A stretch of 64,000 nt of DNA from Bugulina stolonifera (taxonomy: Eukaryota > Bryozoa > Gymnolaemata > Cheilostomatida > Bugulidae): the NCBI GenBank assembly GCA_935421135.1, contig OW285191.1, positions 1,984,001 through 2,048,000 of the forward strand. Direction: 5' to 3'. The notes under the pieces are model-generated. The model saw only the letters and a list, made by a program, of their open reading frames with translations, had not been told where the DNA came from and searched no databases. Of this stretch, positions 13,201 to 23,796 are shown in pieces (the first letter of the stretch is position 1; each line of letters starts with the position of its first letter). Position numbers and translations under genes: made by a program.

Positions 13201-16200
13201 CGGTTTTTGAACAGAAAGAAAAAACCTGAATGATACCGAAACACCGTGCAGCACTAGTATTACTCCTGGTATACGGTGTCATGTGACTGGACTTAAAAAA
13301 AACTGGCATCGTTGGTTACCCTGGATCTGCCACCCTACCAGCACCTCTATGTTAGCTCATTGACTGCTAGGAGAGCTATTATGTTTACTGAGCTGTTTGC
13401 ATGCAGCTACATGTACACCCCAATCTCTGTCAAATATTACATTATTTTGTAGTTTGTTATTTGAAGTTATCCCACCATGTCATGTTTTCCCTCTCTTCTG
13501 CAGCTGTACACAAATTATTTGGTCCGTGTTTCATTAACCTGTCATTGATTGGACAGTATTTCGCTTACTCTTCTGTGATCGGTCAACATTTCATTTACTT
13601 GTCTGTGATTGGTCAGTTAGTAGTTCACTTACTTGTTTGTGATTGGTCAGTATTTTACTTGCTCATCTATTTTTGGAGTGTATTACACTTACTTGTTTAT
13701 GATTAGCTGAGATAGAAAGAAGTCTTCACCAAGGTAGGAGGAGAGGGAGTGTAGACCCCCTTCCTCATCTAGGATATCTTTACGGAAGAGGCAGGACATG
13801 CTCGTCATACAGTTGATCCCACAGGCATTGGCTGAGAGGTAGACCCTAGCATGAGCACCACCAAACCAAACCTACACACACATACATGTACATAGCACAT
13901 TTATATAATATAGTACAAAGTACATAATAATTATATACATGTAATTAGAATTTGGCTTTACATAACAAGGCCACATGGTACTATGACATAATGATTATGA
14001 TTCCTGGTTAATTATACAGACAGACAATGAAATAGAGATGTACATGTCTATGTATGATGTATTATTATTACATACACAGTACAGTGCCTGGAACTTATAT
14101 ATAATAATATAATGATACTGATGGTTATATACACATAGGCCTACATAATTATATACCAACAGCCTTCTGCTAGTATACATGTAAGTGTATATTACAGTAT
14201 TATCATCATATATAAAAAGACGAAAAGGTGCGCGATTTAAGGTATGCCATCCTCCAATCAGATTTGGGGTCGAAAACAGGGACGATATATATACGTTGCA
14301 ATGCTGCCAGTCAGGATCTCGGCTCCGGTTGGTACTAGGACCTCGGGACCGGGTCCCCCAACATCGATACCGGGGCAGGTCCTATAGCCTTAGGACCTCG
14401 GGCCTAACCCAGGGCAGGGTGGGTACTCGACCCACTCCACCTGCCAAATATGGGTTGGAACTAGGGCTATACTGACAGCAGAGACACTCTTGGACCCGTA
14501 ATTTATATATGTTGTAATGCTGCTGGTCTGGATCTTGGCTCCGGGTGGTGCTAGGACCTTGGAACCAGGTCCCCGGCATCGCTGCCGGGGCGGGTCCATA
14601 GCCTTAGGCACTCGGACCCTACCTAGGTTGAGGTGGGTACCCGACCCACCCCACCCGCTATATTGGTGTTGAAACTTGGGCTATGTATTTGGAGTTGTCT
14701 CTGTAATGCAAAGAAACACAACTCCTCATGAGGTCACTGTAACATGTCTGCACCAACAGTGGTCATACACATGCATGACCACAGTACATGAACACAAGCC
14801 ATCATTACAAGTGAGTGAAGCGAGCAGATTTTGTAGCGAAACTTGCGTCACAGACCAAGCACGAAGTGCTTGTTACATAAACATGTAGTTATATTCTACA
14901 TGTATATTCTACATGTATATTCTACATGTATATTCTACATGTATAATATACAATGGAACTTGGATAACTCAGACTTCAGCGGACCAGCAAAAATGGTCTG
15001 AGTTATGAGAAGTTTGAGTTATGTGATCATATATAATGAGAATATAATTTCTGCACAGTCACTTACATGTATAGGCCTAATAAAAGGATGATAACTGATA
15101 AATAAAAGATCAAAGGATCATGTAGGCCTTACAGCGAAGACAAAAGAGTAGTGAATGTGAAATTATTTAGTAAACAATTCTGTAATAGTTTATTACTCCA
15201 TTAGCTTTCACAGGAATAATTGACAATGTCTGCTGTTTGTCCAAGTGTTTAGCATAATTAGCTAAGCTAGGCCATCATAGGTTTAAAAATAGCCATTGCA
15301 GTAGCCCAGAAGCTATAGGACATATTAATTTTATGGGTGGCTGCTTTATAATCCAGTAGTTTATTACTATTCATAACCTGGCTTGCAAGAAATTGTTCAG
15401 AGTCAGAACAGTAAAGTCTGAGTTATCTAAAGCCAATTATCATTGCCCAGGCTGGGACCTTGTGGGAGAGGCTGAGTTATCCAATTATCTGAGTTATGCA
15501 AGGCCCAGTTATCCAAGTTCCACTGTACATGTATTTCGTGTTAGGGGGTTTGGCCACGTTTGGCCACGTTAAATACAATGATGTATTTTTCAGCAAGAAA
15601 TTTATCTTTGAGCAGTCAGAGACTGTTTCAAATTCATGAAAATACCCGTCTCTGACTGGGGTTTGAACCCGGGGCCTCTACGGTAACCAAGCCTAGCACA
15701 GTGAGCAGAACATGCTACCACTACACCAGCTTAGCAAATGGGGCAGCTTGGAGACTGGTATTTTCATGGATTTGAAACAAGTCTCTGACTGCTCATAAAT
15801 ATATTCCTCGCTGAAAAATACGTCATTATAATACATTTATTAAGACTAGTTACTGCATCCATATGCAATCCTACAAGGGTGATGGTATACCCCTACAATG
15901 CTGTTACATGTACATGTACTATGTATATACATGTATAGAGCGTCCATATCCACATATATCTCTAAGTAGGGGGTGGATTTAGTAGGAGCTCACACTGTAG
16001 TTTGAGTTTCTATGTTCATTAAATGATTAGGCCTACTATACATTGTATTAGGTAATAGCACACTGTTAGATAACTAATAGGTATTGTGGGTGGTGACAGA
16101 CACCCCCGCACTCACCTTTTCCACAACTCTAGAGAACCTGAGGTCACCGTCCATCATACGAGGTAGTTGATGTACTAGCCCCACCTTATCTGTCATATGC

Positions 16201-19200
16201 TGCACCATATCCATGAGTGTGTCACTGTTCACTAGAATATACATTAATATACATACACTGTAGTAATATACATACACTGTAGTAATATACATACACTGTA
16301 GTAATATACATACACTGTAGTAATATACATACACTGTAGTAATATACATACACTGTAGTAATATACATACACTGTAGTAATATACATACACTGTAGTAAT
16401 ATACATACACTGTAGTAATATACATACACTGTAGTAATGTACATACACTGTAGTAATATACATGTATACACTGCACACAGTAGACATACACTGTAGTAAG
16501 TGTATAAGCATTGACAATGTACATGACACTGTATTATACACTGTGTGGTCATATGAGAGAGAGGACAATTCTCTACTATACTCAACACCCAATAGAATGG
16601 CCACACCAGGCATGTGTAGTAATGTGCCAGTAGTCTGTACAGTGCACTCAAACACCACAGTCAAACGCTCACAGCCATAGCCTAGGAACCTACTTCTAAT
16701 GCCAGCATCTGAGATGAGGAAGAGGGGGTATTGAGCATTCTCATAAGCATTGAGCATGTTGTTCACTTTTGGGTTAACTCCAGCATCTTTAGCACCTACA
16801 AGTATACAGATCACATAAATTCCAATAGTAGTATATAATCAAAGGTGACATTTATCATACATACAATGTATCATCCATCTCCAGATGTAATCGTACTTTA
16901 TACTTTATAATCAGCGTGAACTATTGGACCATGTACTCAATATAATATCAATATAATGAAATACAGAAGGTATTGGGTAGCCGAGGTCAAAGGTCAGCCT
17001 CTAGGAGTGAGTCACTGGAGTGGAACCCAGGCCTCTACTAACTGGTCTAGGACCTAGTTTACTGTCATAAGGTCACTGACCTCAGCTGCCAACCAGGCAG
17101 TTAATTGTATGCATGACTAATGCTAACCACATGATTGTATAAATAACTCCTAACTGATTATGCAATAGAATTTCATCACCCTGTCGCATACAGATAGATA
17201 GGACTACTGTTGTTATTATAAATGATGGTTGAACTGGTTTTTTATAGGAAAACAACCACAACAATACAATGTAAATTATTAAAACTTGCAATCTGTTATA
17301 TACAGTGTATAAACAATATAATTATTTACATACAAGGTAATATACAATAATTATATTATATACAATATACATAATTACATTATACTGTACAACATGTAGC
17401 TAGAGATATGACATACATTTTGTATGTACAATGAATTTACTGGTTAGCTGACATACAGCATTGGAGGGAAGTTGGTAGATAGATACTTTACTAAGCAATA
17501 TAGCATACAAGAGGAGTGTGTACTGTCACTGTGTACTGTCACTGTGTACTGTCACTGTGTACTGTCACTGTGTACTGTCACTGTGTACTGTCACTGTGTA
17601 CTGTCACTGTGTGTACTACTGAGTATTGTGTACTACTGAGTATTGTGTACTACTGTGTATTGTGTACTACTGTGTATTGTGTATTGTAGGGAGTACTGTT
17701 ATTAGACAACATGATGCTAATTCAAAAAGACATCATAGATAATTACATGTTATATGATTGTATTGCTACATACATGTAGTTGTATCTGGTGTATGTCCAT
17801 TATAACATTGTATTACATTATTGTTATGTAACCAGAGACATCTCACCAGCCAAGATACAGCATCAGATGAACTGGTGACTTTTCGCAAATTCAACTTCAT
17901 AAAATTACGTTCAATAACTCTAAAAGGCCCCAAACCCTCTATCATTACAGAACAGGCTACTTGTACAACTCGCAGTTAATAGTAAGCACGTACACAGAGC
18001 ATAGCAACGTTATCAGTATTGGAGTGCACTAGCACACACTAGGTAGATAAGGTGATATGTGCTTGCTAGGTCAGTTACTACCTTCTACTACCAGTAAATA
18101 GCACATACTTACATGTACTTACATGTACCTACATGTACCTATCTACTTACCTACAATACGTACCTACTAGTCATCACACCATGCAGTGTATATGAGTTTC
18201 AGTTATAATCAATAAGACTAATCATAATGAACACTCAAGTAATCATTATAATACTTACAACGTGATTACAATCATAAGTCATATCTGTAACAAGTAGGCT
18301 ACATCATGTAGGCCTACTTAGTTATATAAGACATTGTACTACATGTATATACTTCCAAAAAGTCCCATATGCTGTGTGGTCTACATTCTCCACAACAAAC
18401 CTGTAAATAGCTTAGCATCCACATGTGGGTATTGTGTCCTCAACCCATTCACTAGTTTGATTAGCTCATGGGCAGCTTCGTCTTGGATACAGAAGATAAT
18501 CTCGTACTGTAAATACATGCACAGTGTATGTAGGTATTATATAATATATGTAGACAGTGTATGTAGGTATTATATAATATATGCAAGTAGACAGTGCAGG
18601 AATATCACTAATATATTTACTGCATACCAGATATATAAATCTGATACACTTGTGTATCTAAGTGGTACTACACAGTCACTTGGCATAACATTCCTGGAGT
18701 AAGGAGTCATGTGACCTACTAAACAATCAGAACATAATATACACATACTCTACATACTTGTATCATCTGCTGGCCACTTGTTACCATGGAAACAAACAAC
18801 CAAATATTTTGATCTCTAGTGGTTCAGGAATGAAGTAATGCCATGTTTGGCTAACAAGTATAATACTGTGGGTATTACCAGAGCCATTGAGTAGAGAGTT
18901 GTGACAACTGAGCCGGAAACAGATATGCATAGTTCTAAACAAAAGCATGCGGTCTCATTGATTATCATTGGAAAATCTGACTTGACAATTTTATTCCGAG
19001 CTTATTCGATAGAGAATAATGCTATTTTGATGAATAATATATCAAAAGATAGCTTAGAAATTGGACTTTTATCCTATGCAACTTTTAATATGGTTATTTC
19101 TGCACCCCACCCACTAGTGGCAGTTTTCTCTGATTTCTATTTGCCAAAAGAAAGACAAGACTAATTACTTTACAATGAGTGGATTTTGCCAGGAGTATTG

Positions 19201-22200
19201 TGACCACAGAAAATGTTATTACCAGCTGTGATAATAAAACTAATGTTTTGGATGTCAATGTGCTATTATTTATGATCTTTTTTACAAACTTGAATGATGC
19301 ACAAGTCATGTTGTGCAGCCAGCATTGTTTTTTAAAATGATACTTATACAATTTCATAAACTAATTCATACATGTATAATTTACACATGCCCTCAAACAT
19401 TACAAGACAGCAAGGAAAAGTAATATGACTCAATATAGATGTCATTTGCTAAGATATCTGTATTTACTCGTTTTCAGAGTTTGAGAAACTTAGCATACCA
19501 CTTTCCATTTCTATCTACCGTGTGATTCAGCATAATCTTCCCTTATATACACACACGTGTGCACACTTGTACACATATGTACAGAACTAGATGGTGTATC
19601 TCTTCTTGGTTGCTGTTTTATTTGTGCTTTTTTCACAACATTCCTGGGCCCAGAGATGATTTCATGGGTACAATAAATCTATAGGCTGTATAATATTCAT
19701 AAGCAATCATGTATTTGCCCCTGCAATGTATTTTGACAGTTGTGGCTGTAGAGAGCCCTAGAGCCGGCAAAATGTTACAGAATCTAACTGGTAGAAAGCT
19801 TTATACATTTTAGCAATGATAACTTTCCCAAAGCGCATCATAGCATTCAAACTTGCTTTTTTGAGTATTTTATTAATATTAGTAATTACATAGTTGTACA
19901 TGTACGTATATGTAGATGGTTCTTATTCTTCAAGACTGCACTTGCTCAAGTTGTACTACTGTCAGTTCCCGAATGCTTGCTTTACAGAGTAATTTCTGGT
20001 GTGATGGAACCAGTACACAGGATGATATAACAAGAGAATTTTAATACATGTGTTCTATCACTTTTAAAAGTATAAACTATTGCTTGCACAATGACATTTG
20101 CATTTGTTGCATAGCAAAAGAGAACTAGGGCATCTTGCAGCAATAACGCAAGTTACCTGAAAGCACGTGGGTTCGAGTCCAGTCAATGACTTAGAGGTTT
20201 TTGTCCCACAGAAAGTTTTACCTCTGTGCCATATCAAACTATAATAATATCCAGCACTAGGAGGGTGGTAGCCCTTCGATTGGCTCTGCTATTAGGCAGC
20301 AGAGTTGTGTTTGGGGCCACGGGTCAGAAAATCATTGGATTCACACTTTCATTCACAAACACATTGAATAATCTAGTTCTTTCATAGCAAAAGATGTCCT
20401 AAGTCATTCAGTTAATGATGTACTCAAACCTGCTTTCATACACCACTTGTGAAACCAACAGGTAATGTCAATTTCAAAAGTTAAACAAGTTGTAAGTGGA
20501 GTTTTATTTACTTTTTTGAGAAAATAAAATAATCATCTTGTAACCTAAGAGCTGTTCTGTATCATGAGAAAGGGCATTTGTGGCTCAGTTGTCATAAAAG
20601 CCCATAAAAATGCAATTTAGTACAAGCTTACAAAATTAGCACATGGCCAGAACATTGTAATATATATGAATCAGCTTGACCAAATGTGGGCGGGGCCTGT
20701 TTGTTTAGAACTATGCGAGGTGTATTATATGGCCTATAGGAAAGCATAACTCTCTACTCAATGGCTCTGGGTATTACATGTATTATACATACATTATGTA
20801 TTTAATACAGTACTAGCATGTACTATGTACATGCATATACATATACAATGGGGTGTGGCAGTGTTTATGCCTAGATCATAACTATGCTGTCACAAGAATG
20901 TATGGGATGTGTGCTATCTATCCTGTATTGCTGTATTACTGTGTATATACTGTATTACTGTGTATGTACTGTATTACTGTGTATGTACTGTATTACTGTG
21001 TATGTACTGTATTACTGTGATTAATTTTGCTACCAGCTACATTTAATCACATTATAACTACAATACTATAGCACTAGGTGTCTTCGCGACCTAAACTTCA
21101 GACCCAGGCCGATGTACAAAAATATTTTCCGGCATACATTCGCCACAGAGTCGCGAACACACCGGCCTGGGCCAAAAGTAAAATCCTCATTTTCGCGCAA
21201 AGAAATCAGGTGCGCCGATGAGCTAGGAATGGTTTTGTCCGGCCAAGCAAAATCCCAGGCCAATAGCCCTTCTGACCTGGGTTGTGATTTTTATTTGAGA
21301 CCCGGGTCCGTGCAAGAGGTCGTGAAGACACCTATTATAGCCTACTATACACTAGTCTGGTATACCTATGCAGAGGTAGACCTACCGTGGGATAGTCGAG
21401 AGTGAAGAACGTAGTTAGATTGTCCAGTAGGTTAGGGTCCGATAGAGTACTGAGTGGTTTGGCAATAGTAACTCCAGGTAATATAACGCTCTTCTCTTCA
21501 TCTTCTCTCTGTATGGGTCTATGTAGGTGCAGCTTCCTGCAGCATATACATGCATATAGTAATAGAGCTAAATGTATGTATATCTACACTGTACATGTAT
21601 ATGATAGAGTAAAGTATATCTATGCAATGGATTATCATGATATTAGTCACACTCCTGTAGACAGACACTGTCAGCTCTATTCACTAGGCCTAACTTCACA
21701 TTACACAGTCAGTTTGTAAACTACTAAATTGTACTAAAAAATATAATATGGAGACCTTCACTGAATAACAGTTGAAGAAATTCTGTGCAAATAAATAACT
21801 TTTTGATTACTTCCTTAGTATTTAGTACTTCCACTTCCTTGTTAATAAATTGATAGTGTTACATTACACACTCTACTGACTCTCTACTGACACTCTACTG
21901 ACACTCTACTGACACTCTACTGACACTCTACTGACACTCTACTGACACTCTACTGACTATCCACTGACTATCTACTGACTCCACTGACTCTAGACAGAAG
22001 GTGGCTGCTGGTTTGTTTACATTCCCCAACTGACTCAGGCTGACAAGATGAAGAGGGTTGGGCTGTGTTGGTAAGAGTGACAATCACAGCCCTATATGTA
22101 CACATCTGTATCTGCTTGTATTAGTATCAACAATCAATCATCGGCTATATGAGTCCTGAATATAGGATCACTACTTCCTCTTACATTTACACACCTTCTA

Positions 22201-23796
22201 TATAGTAGTACCTGTACTAATGGCATAATATATACTTTAATATTCTAATAGCACTTAGGTGGCTGTCTGTCTTAAAATTGAACATCCTACTAGCAGTGTA
22301 CACAGTAATAGTGTACACAGTAATAGTGTACACAGTAGTAGTGTACACAGTAGTAGTGGACACAGTAGTAGTGGACACTGCTAGTAGGATGTTCAATTTT
22401 ACGCAGACAGACAGACAGCCACCTAAGTGCTATTAGAATATTAAAGTATATATTATGCCATTAGTACAGGTACTACTATATAGAAGGTGTGTAAATGTAA
22501 GAGGAAGTAGTGATCCTATATTCAGGACTCATATAGCCGATGATTGATTGTTGATACTAATACAAGCAGATACAGATGTGTACATATAGGGCTGTGATTG
22601 CCAAAAATTATATAGTCTGGAAATCTCTGCACCCAACTAGTGGCACCACCCCCTTAGACATATTATACTTTCCCACCACCACCCCTTAGGGGTACCTCCC
22701 CCACACCCACCCCCTAATCCTAGGCAGACATGCCCATGTCTACTATTATTTTTAATACCACAAACTGATAAAAAAGAATAAATAGTAGGTTTGCTCCTAT
22801 ATTTGGTTGTTTACAGATGTGGTATGTAGTTAGTAGTAGTATTGAAGCTTTCACTAGTACTTGTACTGGTACAACTCAGTCAGTAGTATTCCATAAGCAC
22901 TGGTGCTATCTACATGATTGTACAGATATCATACCAATCAACATTGTATTTAGTACATGCACACAATGTGAGTGCTGAGGGGACTGCAAGTACCAATCCT
23001 AGTATAAAACTTGTTTCTGTATTCCTGCAAGGCTAGTCAATCATTTATGGGCAACTGGGGTAAAGCCAAACAGAAATTTTCAGTTCTACAATCCAAAGAG
23101 TTGTGTCTACACTGTTTGTCTTCAGAATAATATAATTCTATATAATAATTATAAATGCTTGGCTGCTTATACTATTACAACACAGCTAATAATAGCATAG
23201 CCTGCAGTCAAATCATGGTATTACATAATATTAGTAAACTAGGCCTAATAGTAAACAGTAAACAGATTTCATTTGAATGTTTGTATGGAGAGTGACAATG
23301 ATCAGCTTACAATATATGAATAGGGCCATGTTTATTATAATTTGTCAGTAGATAGTGAATAGGAGGTAGACTACTGGGCTGATCAGTAAGATGATCCAGC
23401 TACATAGTATGTTCATACAAGTCATGTAAGATGTACATATTTATATAATATAACATTATACAAATGTACTAACTTTAATGATGAGTAGCAGAGAGCTTTA
23501 ATTACTAATTAGTTTCAACATCAATTAGTGAGGTATACAGGGATATCCACATGTGTATAGTACAAAGTGTAGACTGTGTACCATGGTATACCTACTCACC
23601 ATCAATTAGTGAGGTATACAGTTATATCCACATGTGTATAGTACAAAGTGTAGACTGTGTACCATGGTATACCTACTCACCCGTACACTGCAGATATGAT
23701 GTAGAAGAGGAGAGTAACCATCCATACTGCCAGACATACCCAGGAGAGAAGGTAGCACCAATCCAGTGTGTACAGTGATATGTGTAACGGAGCCAT
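10211..23796 (-). CDS. UGCG: Ceramide glucosyltransferase (9 exons, complete)
   Basis: Transfers glucose from UDP-glucose to ceramide at the Golgi membrane, the first step of glycosphingolipid synthesis. Exons in transcript order: 23796-23681, 21536-21386, 18506-18401, 16795-16694, 16231-16116, 13871-13693, 11088-11002, 10787-10598, 10405-10211. All junctions are GT/AG and in phase: 1242 nt, 413 residues (human about 394). An N-terminal membrane anchor spans roughly residues 14-38. The GT21 motifs are present: D98 in CIQDEAA, D154 in ISDAGIR, D247 in GEDFF, and R283-M-M-R286-W287, the (Q/R)XXRW signature. DKVGLVH and NPKVNNM are also conserved. The C-terminal half has hydrophobic segments (FEPLTEH..., CWCIMDYIL) and ends near FRVKFGGKTERI. 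The start is set by the ATG before the anchor in exon 1. Introns are long and hold many transposons. Confidence 0.96.
11227..11412. repeat. 22-bp minisatellite in UGCG intron 6
   Basis: About eight copies of CACTTCCCACAGTGCACCAGTA with variants toward the right end. It lies just upstream (transcript sense) of UGCG exon 7. Confidence 0.9.
11623..12150. repeat. 16-bp minisatellite in UGCG intron 6
   Basis: About 32 copies of a 16-bp unit CATACACACCACAGTA with scattered ATCACAG, AGACACC and CCGTA variants. The unit has no stop codons in the minus frames, hence the three parallel spurious ORFs. Confidence 0.92.
12699..13256. mobile_element. Non-autonomous hAT-type element, 558 bp
   Basis: It starts TAGTGCTGGACAGTTTGG and ends, read on the other strand, TAGTGCTGCACGGTGTTTCG, so the termini are inverted repeats of the hAT TAGTGCTG type. 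The 8 bases immediately outside are identical on both sides: GTATTACT at 12691-12698 and at 13257-13264. An 8-bp target duplication is the hAT hallmark. No transposase ORF is present. It is in UGCG intron 6. Confidence 0.9.
13540..13692. repeat. Imperfect repeats copying the exon 6 donor region
   Basis: Four copies of a CACTTACTTGTTTGTGATTGG-like segment. The rightmost overlaps the end of UGCG exon 6 and its donor (13693/13692). The others therefore carry duplicate GTAAGT/GTAAAT donor-like sites just inside the intron. Confidence 0.7.
14225..14485 (+). repeat. Interspersed repeat family R1, copy 1
   Basis: It begins with a segment containing CATCCTCCAATC and GGTCGAAAACAGGGAC, followed by TGCAATGCTGCC, GGATCTCGGCTCC, CCTCGGGACCGGGTCC and CGACCCACTCCACC. 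It is much more GC-rich than the surrounding DNA. Related copies are at 14503-14883 (same strand), 60541-60760 (reverse) and 60826-61205 (forward). It has no recognised coding potential and its repeat class is unknown. Confidence 0.8.
14503..14883 (+). repeat. Interspersed repeat family R1, copy 2
   Basis: Tandem neighbour of copy 1. It shares TATATGTTGTAATGCTGC through CCCGCTATATTGGTGTTG and then continues into a 3' part (AACACAACTCCTCATGAGGT ... AAGCACGAAGTGCTT). That 3' part is also present in the copy at 60826-61205 and ends with a short hairpin. Confidence 0.8.
14891..14943. repeat. 13-bp repeat ATTCTACATGTAT x4
   Basis: Four perfect copies directly after the R1 repeat and just before the 14951 MITE. 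Confidence 0.9.
14951..15525. mobile_element. Tc1/mariner-pogo-like MITE, 575 bp, TA target site
   Basis: The left end CAATGGAACTTGGATAACTC and the right end (read in reverse) CAGTGGAACTTGGATAACTG are inverted repeats of about 20 bp. TA lies immediately outside both ends (14949-14950 and 15526-15527). The CAGTGGAAC... terminus and TA duplication fit pogo/Tigger-type elements. Subterminal GAGTTAT motifs recur inside. No transposase is present. Confidence 0.82.
15570..15838 (-). mobile_element. Inverted-repeat element enclosing a tRNA-like core
   Basis: Two ~75-bp inverted arms (about 15570-15646 and 15753-15838, sharing GTATTTTTCAGC, GAGCAGTCAGAGACT and CATGAAAATACC) bracket about 105 bp. On the minus strand this core contains TGGTGTAGTGGTAGCATG (A-box-like) and GGGTTCAAACCCC (a good B box), spaced as in a tRNA gene. 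The acceptor stem does not pair cleanly, so this is a tRNA-derived element rather than a working tRNA gene. Confidence 0.7.
16240..16470. repeat. 19-bp minisatellite in UGCG intron 4
   Basis: About twelve near-perfect copies of ATACATACACTGTAGTAAT, starting within 10 bp of UGCG exon 5 (16116-16231) on its acceptor side. Confidence 0.93.
16975..17100 (-). repeat. Possible tRNA-derived SINE fragment
   Basis: On the minus strand a B-box-like GGGTTCCACTCC lies about 75 bp after GGCAGCTGAGGTCAG, which is only loosely A-box-like. Internal palindromes (GGTCAGTGACC, TAGGTCCTAG) are present. This is weak evidence, based on motifs alone. Confidence 0.3.
17514..17625. repeat. 13-bp repeat TGTACTGTCACTG
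   Basis: About seven to eight perfect copies followed by four or so TGTGTACTACTGAGTAT variants up to about 17690, in UGCG intron 3. Confidence 0.92.
18879..20769. mobile_element. hAT-type element, 1891 bp, 8-bp TSD
   Basis: It starts CAGAGCCATTGAGTAGAGAG and ends with the exact inverse, CTCTCTACTCAATGGCTCTG. The flanking octamers are identical: GGTATTAC at 18871-18878 and at 20770-20777. A second inverted block (CATAGTTCTAAACAAA / TTTGTTTAGAACTATG) lies inside the ends. The CAGAG terminus with an 8-bp duplication indicates hAT. The only notable ORF (18901-19164, 87 aa) resembles no transposase I know, so the element is non-autonomous or decayed. It sits in UGCG intron 2. Confidence 0.9.
20110..20260 (+). 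repeat. Possible tRNA-derived SINE inside the hAT element
   Basis: A strong B-box match, GGGTTCGAGTCC, lies at about 20169, with a weak A-box-like TAGCAAAAGAGAACTAGG about 55 bp upstream. The following segment carries AGAGGTTTTTGTCCCACAG, which partly pairs with ACCTCTGTG. The motif evidence is suggestive only. Confidence 0.4.
20928..21020. repeat. 19-bp repeat (TGTATTACTGTGTATGTAC)
   Basis: Four to five copies in UGCG intron 2, adjacent to the MITE at 21077. Confidence 0.88.
21077..21332. mobile_element. GC-rich 256-bp MITE, TA target site
   Basis: The left end GGTGTCTTCGCGACCT and right end AGGTCGTGAAGACACC are inverted repeats (one mismatch), with TA directly outside both. The inside also pairs partly (GACCCAGG ... 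CCGGGTC; GGCCTGGG ... CCCAGGCC). It is clearly richer in GC/CpG than its surroundings. It lies in UGCG intron 2 about 54 bp from exon 2 (21386-21536). Confidence 0.85.
21868..21960. repeat. 11-bp repeat TGACACTCTAC
   Basis: About seven perfect copies, flanked by TGACTATCTAC-type variants, in UGCG intron 1. Confidence 0.92.
22081..22600. repeat. Fold-back: two ~220-bp inverted arms around a short tandem array
   Basis: The left arm (22081-22298) is repeated in reverse complement at 22376-22600 with essentially no substitutions and one small indel (extra GTCTGTCTGCG-type bases). The ~77-bp spacer is five copies of a 15-bp unit like ACACAGTAATAGTGT. It lies wholly in UGCG intron 1 and has no coding capacity. 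It could be a fold-back transposon or a recent inverted duplication. An assembly artefact cannot be excluded from sequence alone. Confidence 0.92.
23518..23683. repeat. 82-bp tandem duplication at the UGCG exon 1 donor
   Basis: Two near-identical ~82-bp copies (each running from ATCAATTAGTGAGGTATACA to CATGGTATACCTACTCACC). The right copy ends on the exon 1 donor (exon edge 23681). The left copy therefore carries a second GGTGAGTAGG-type donor sequence in the intron. Confidence 0.9.

Noticed and set aside
16074..16814. 246-codon minus ORF
   Set aside because: It fuses real UGCG exons 4 and 5 with an intronic 19-bp array; only the two exons are coding.
18901..19164. 87-codon ORF at the start of the hAT element as a transposase remnant
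   Set aside because: No RNase-H-like or dimerisation motif typical of hAT transposases could be recognised.
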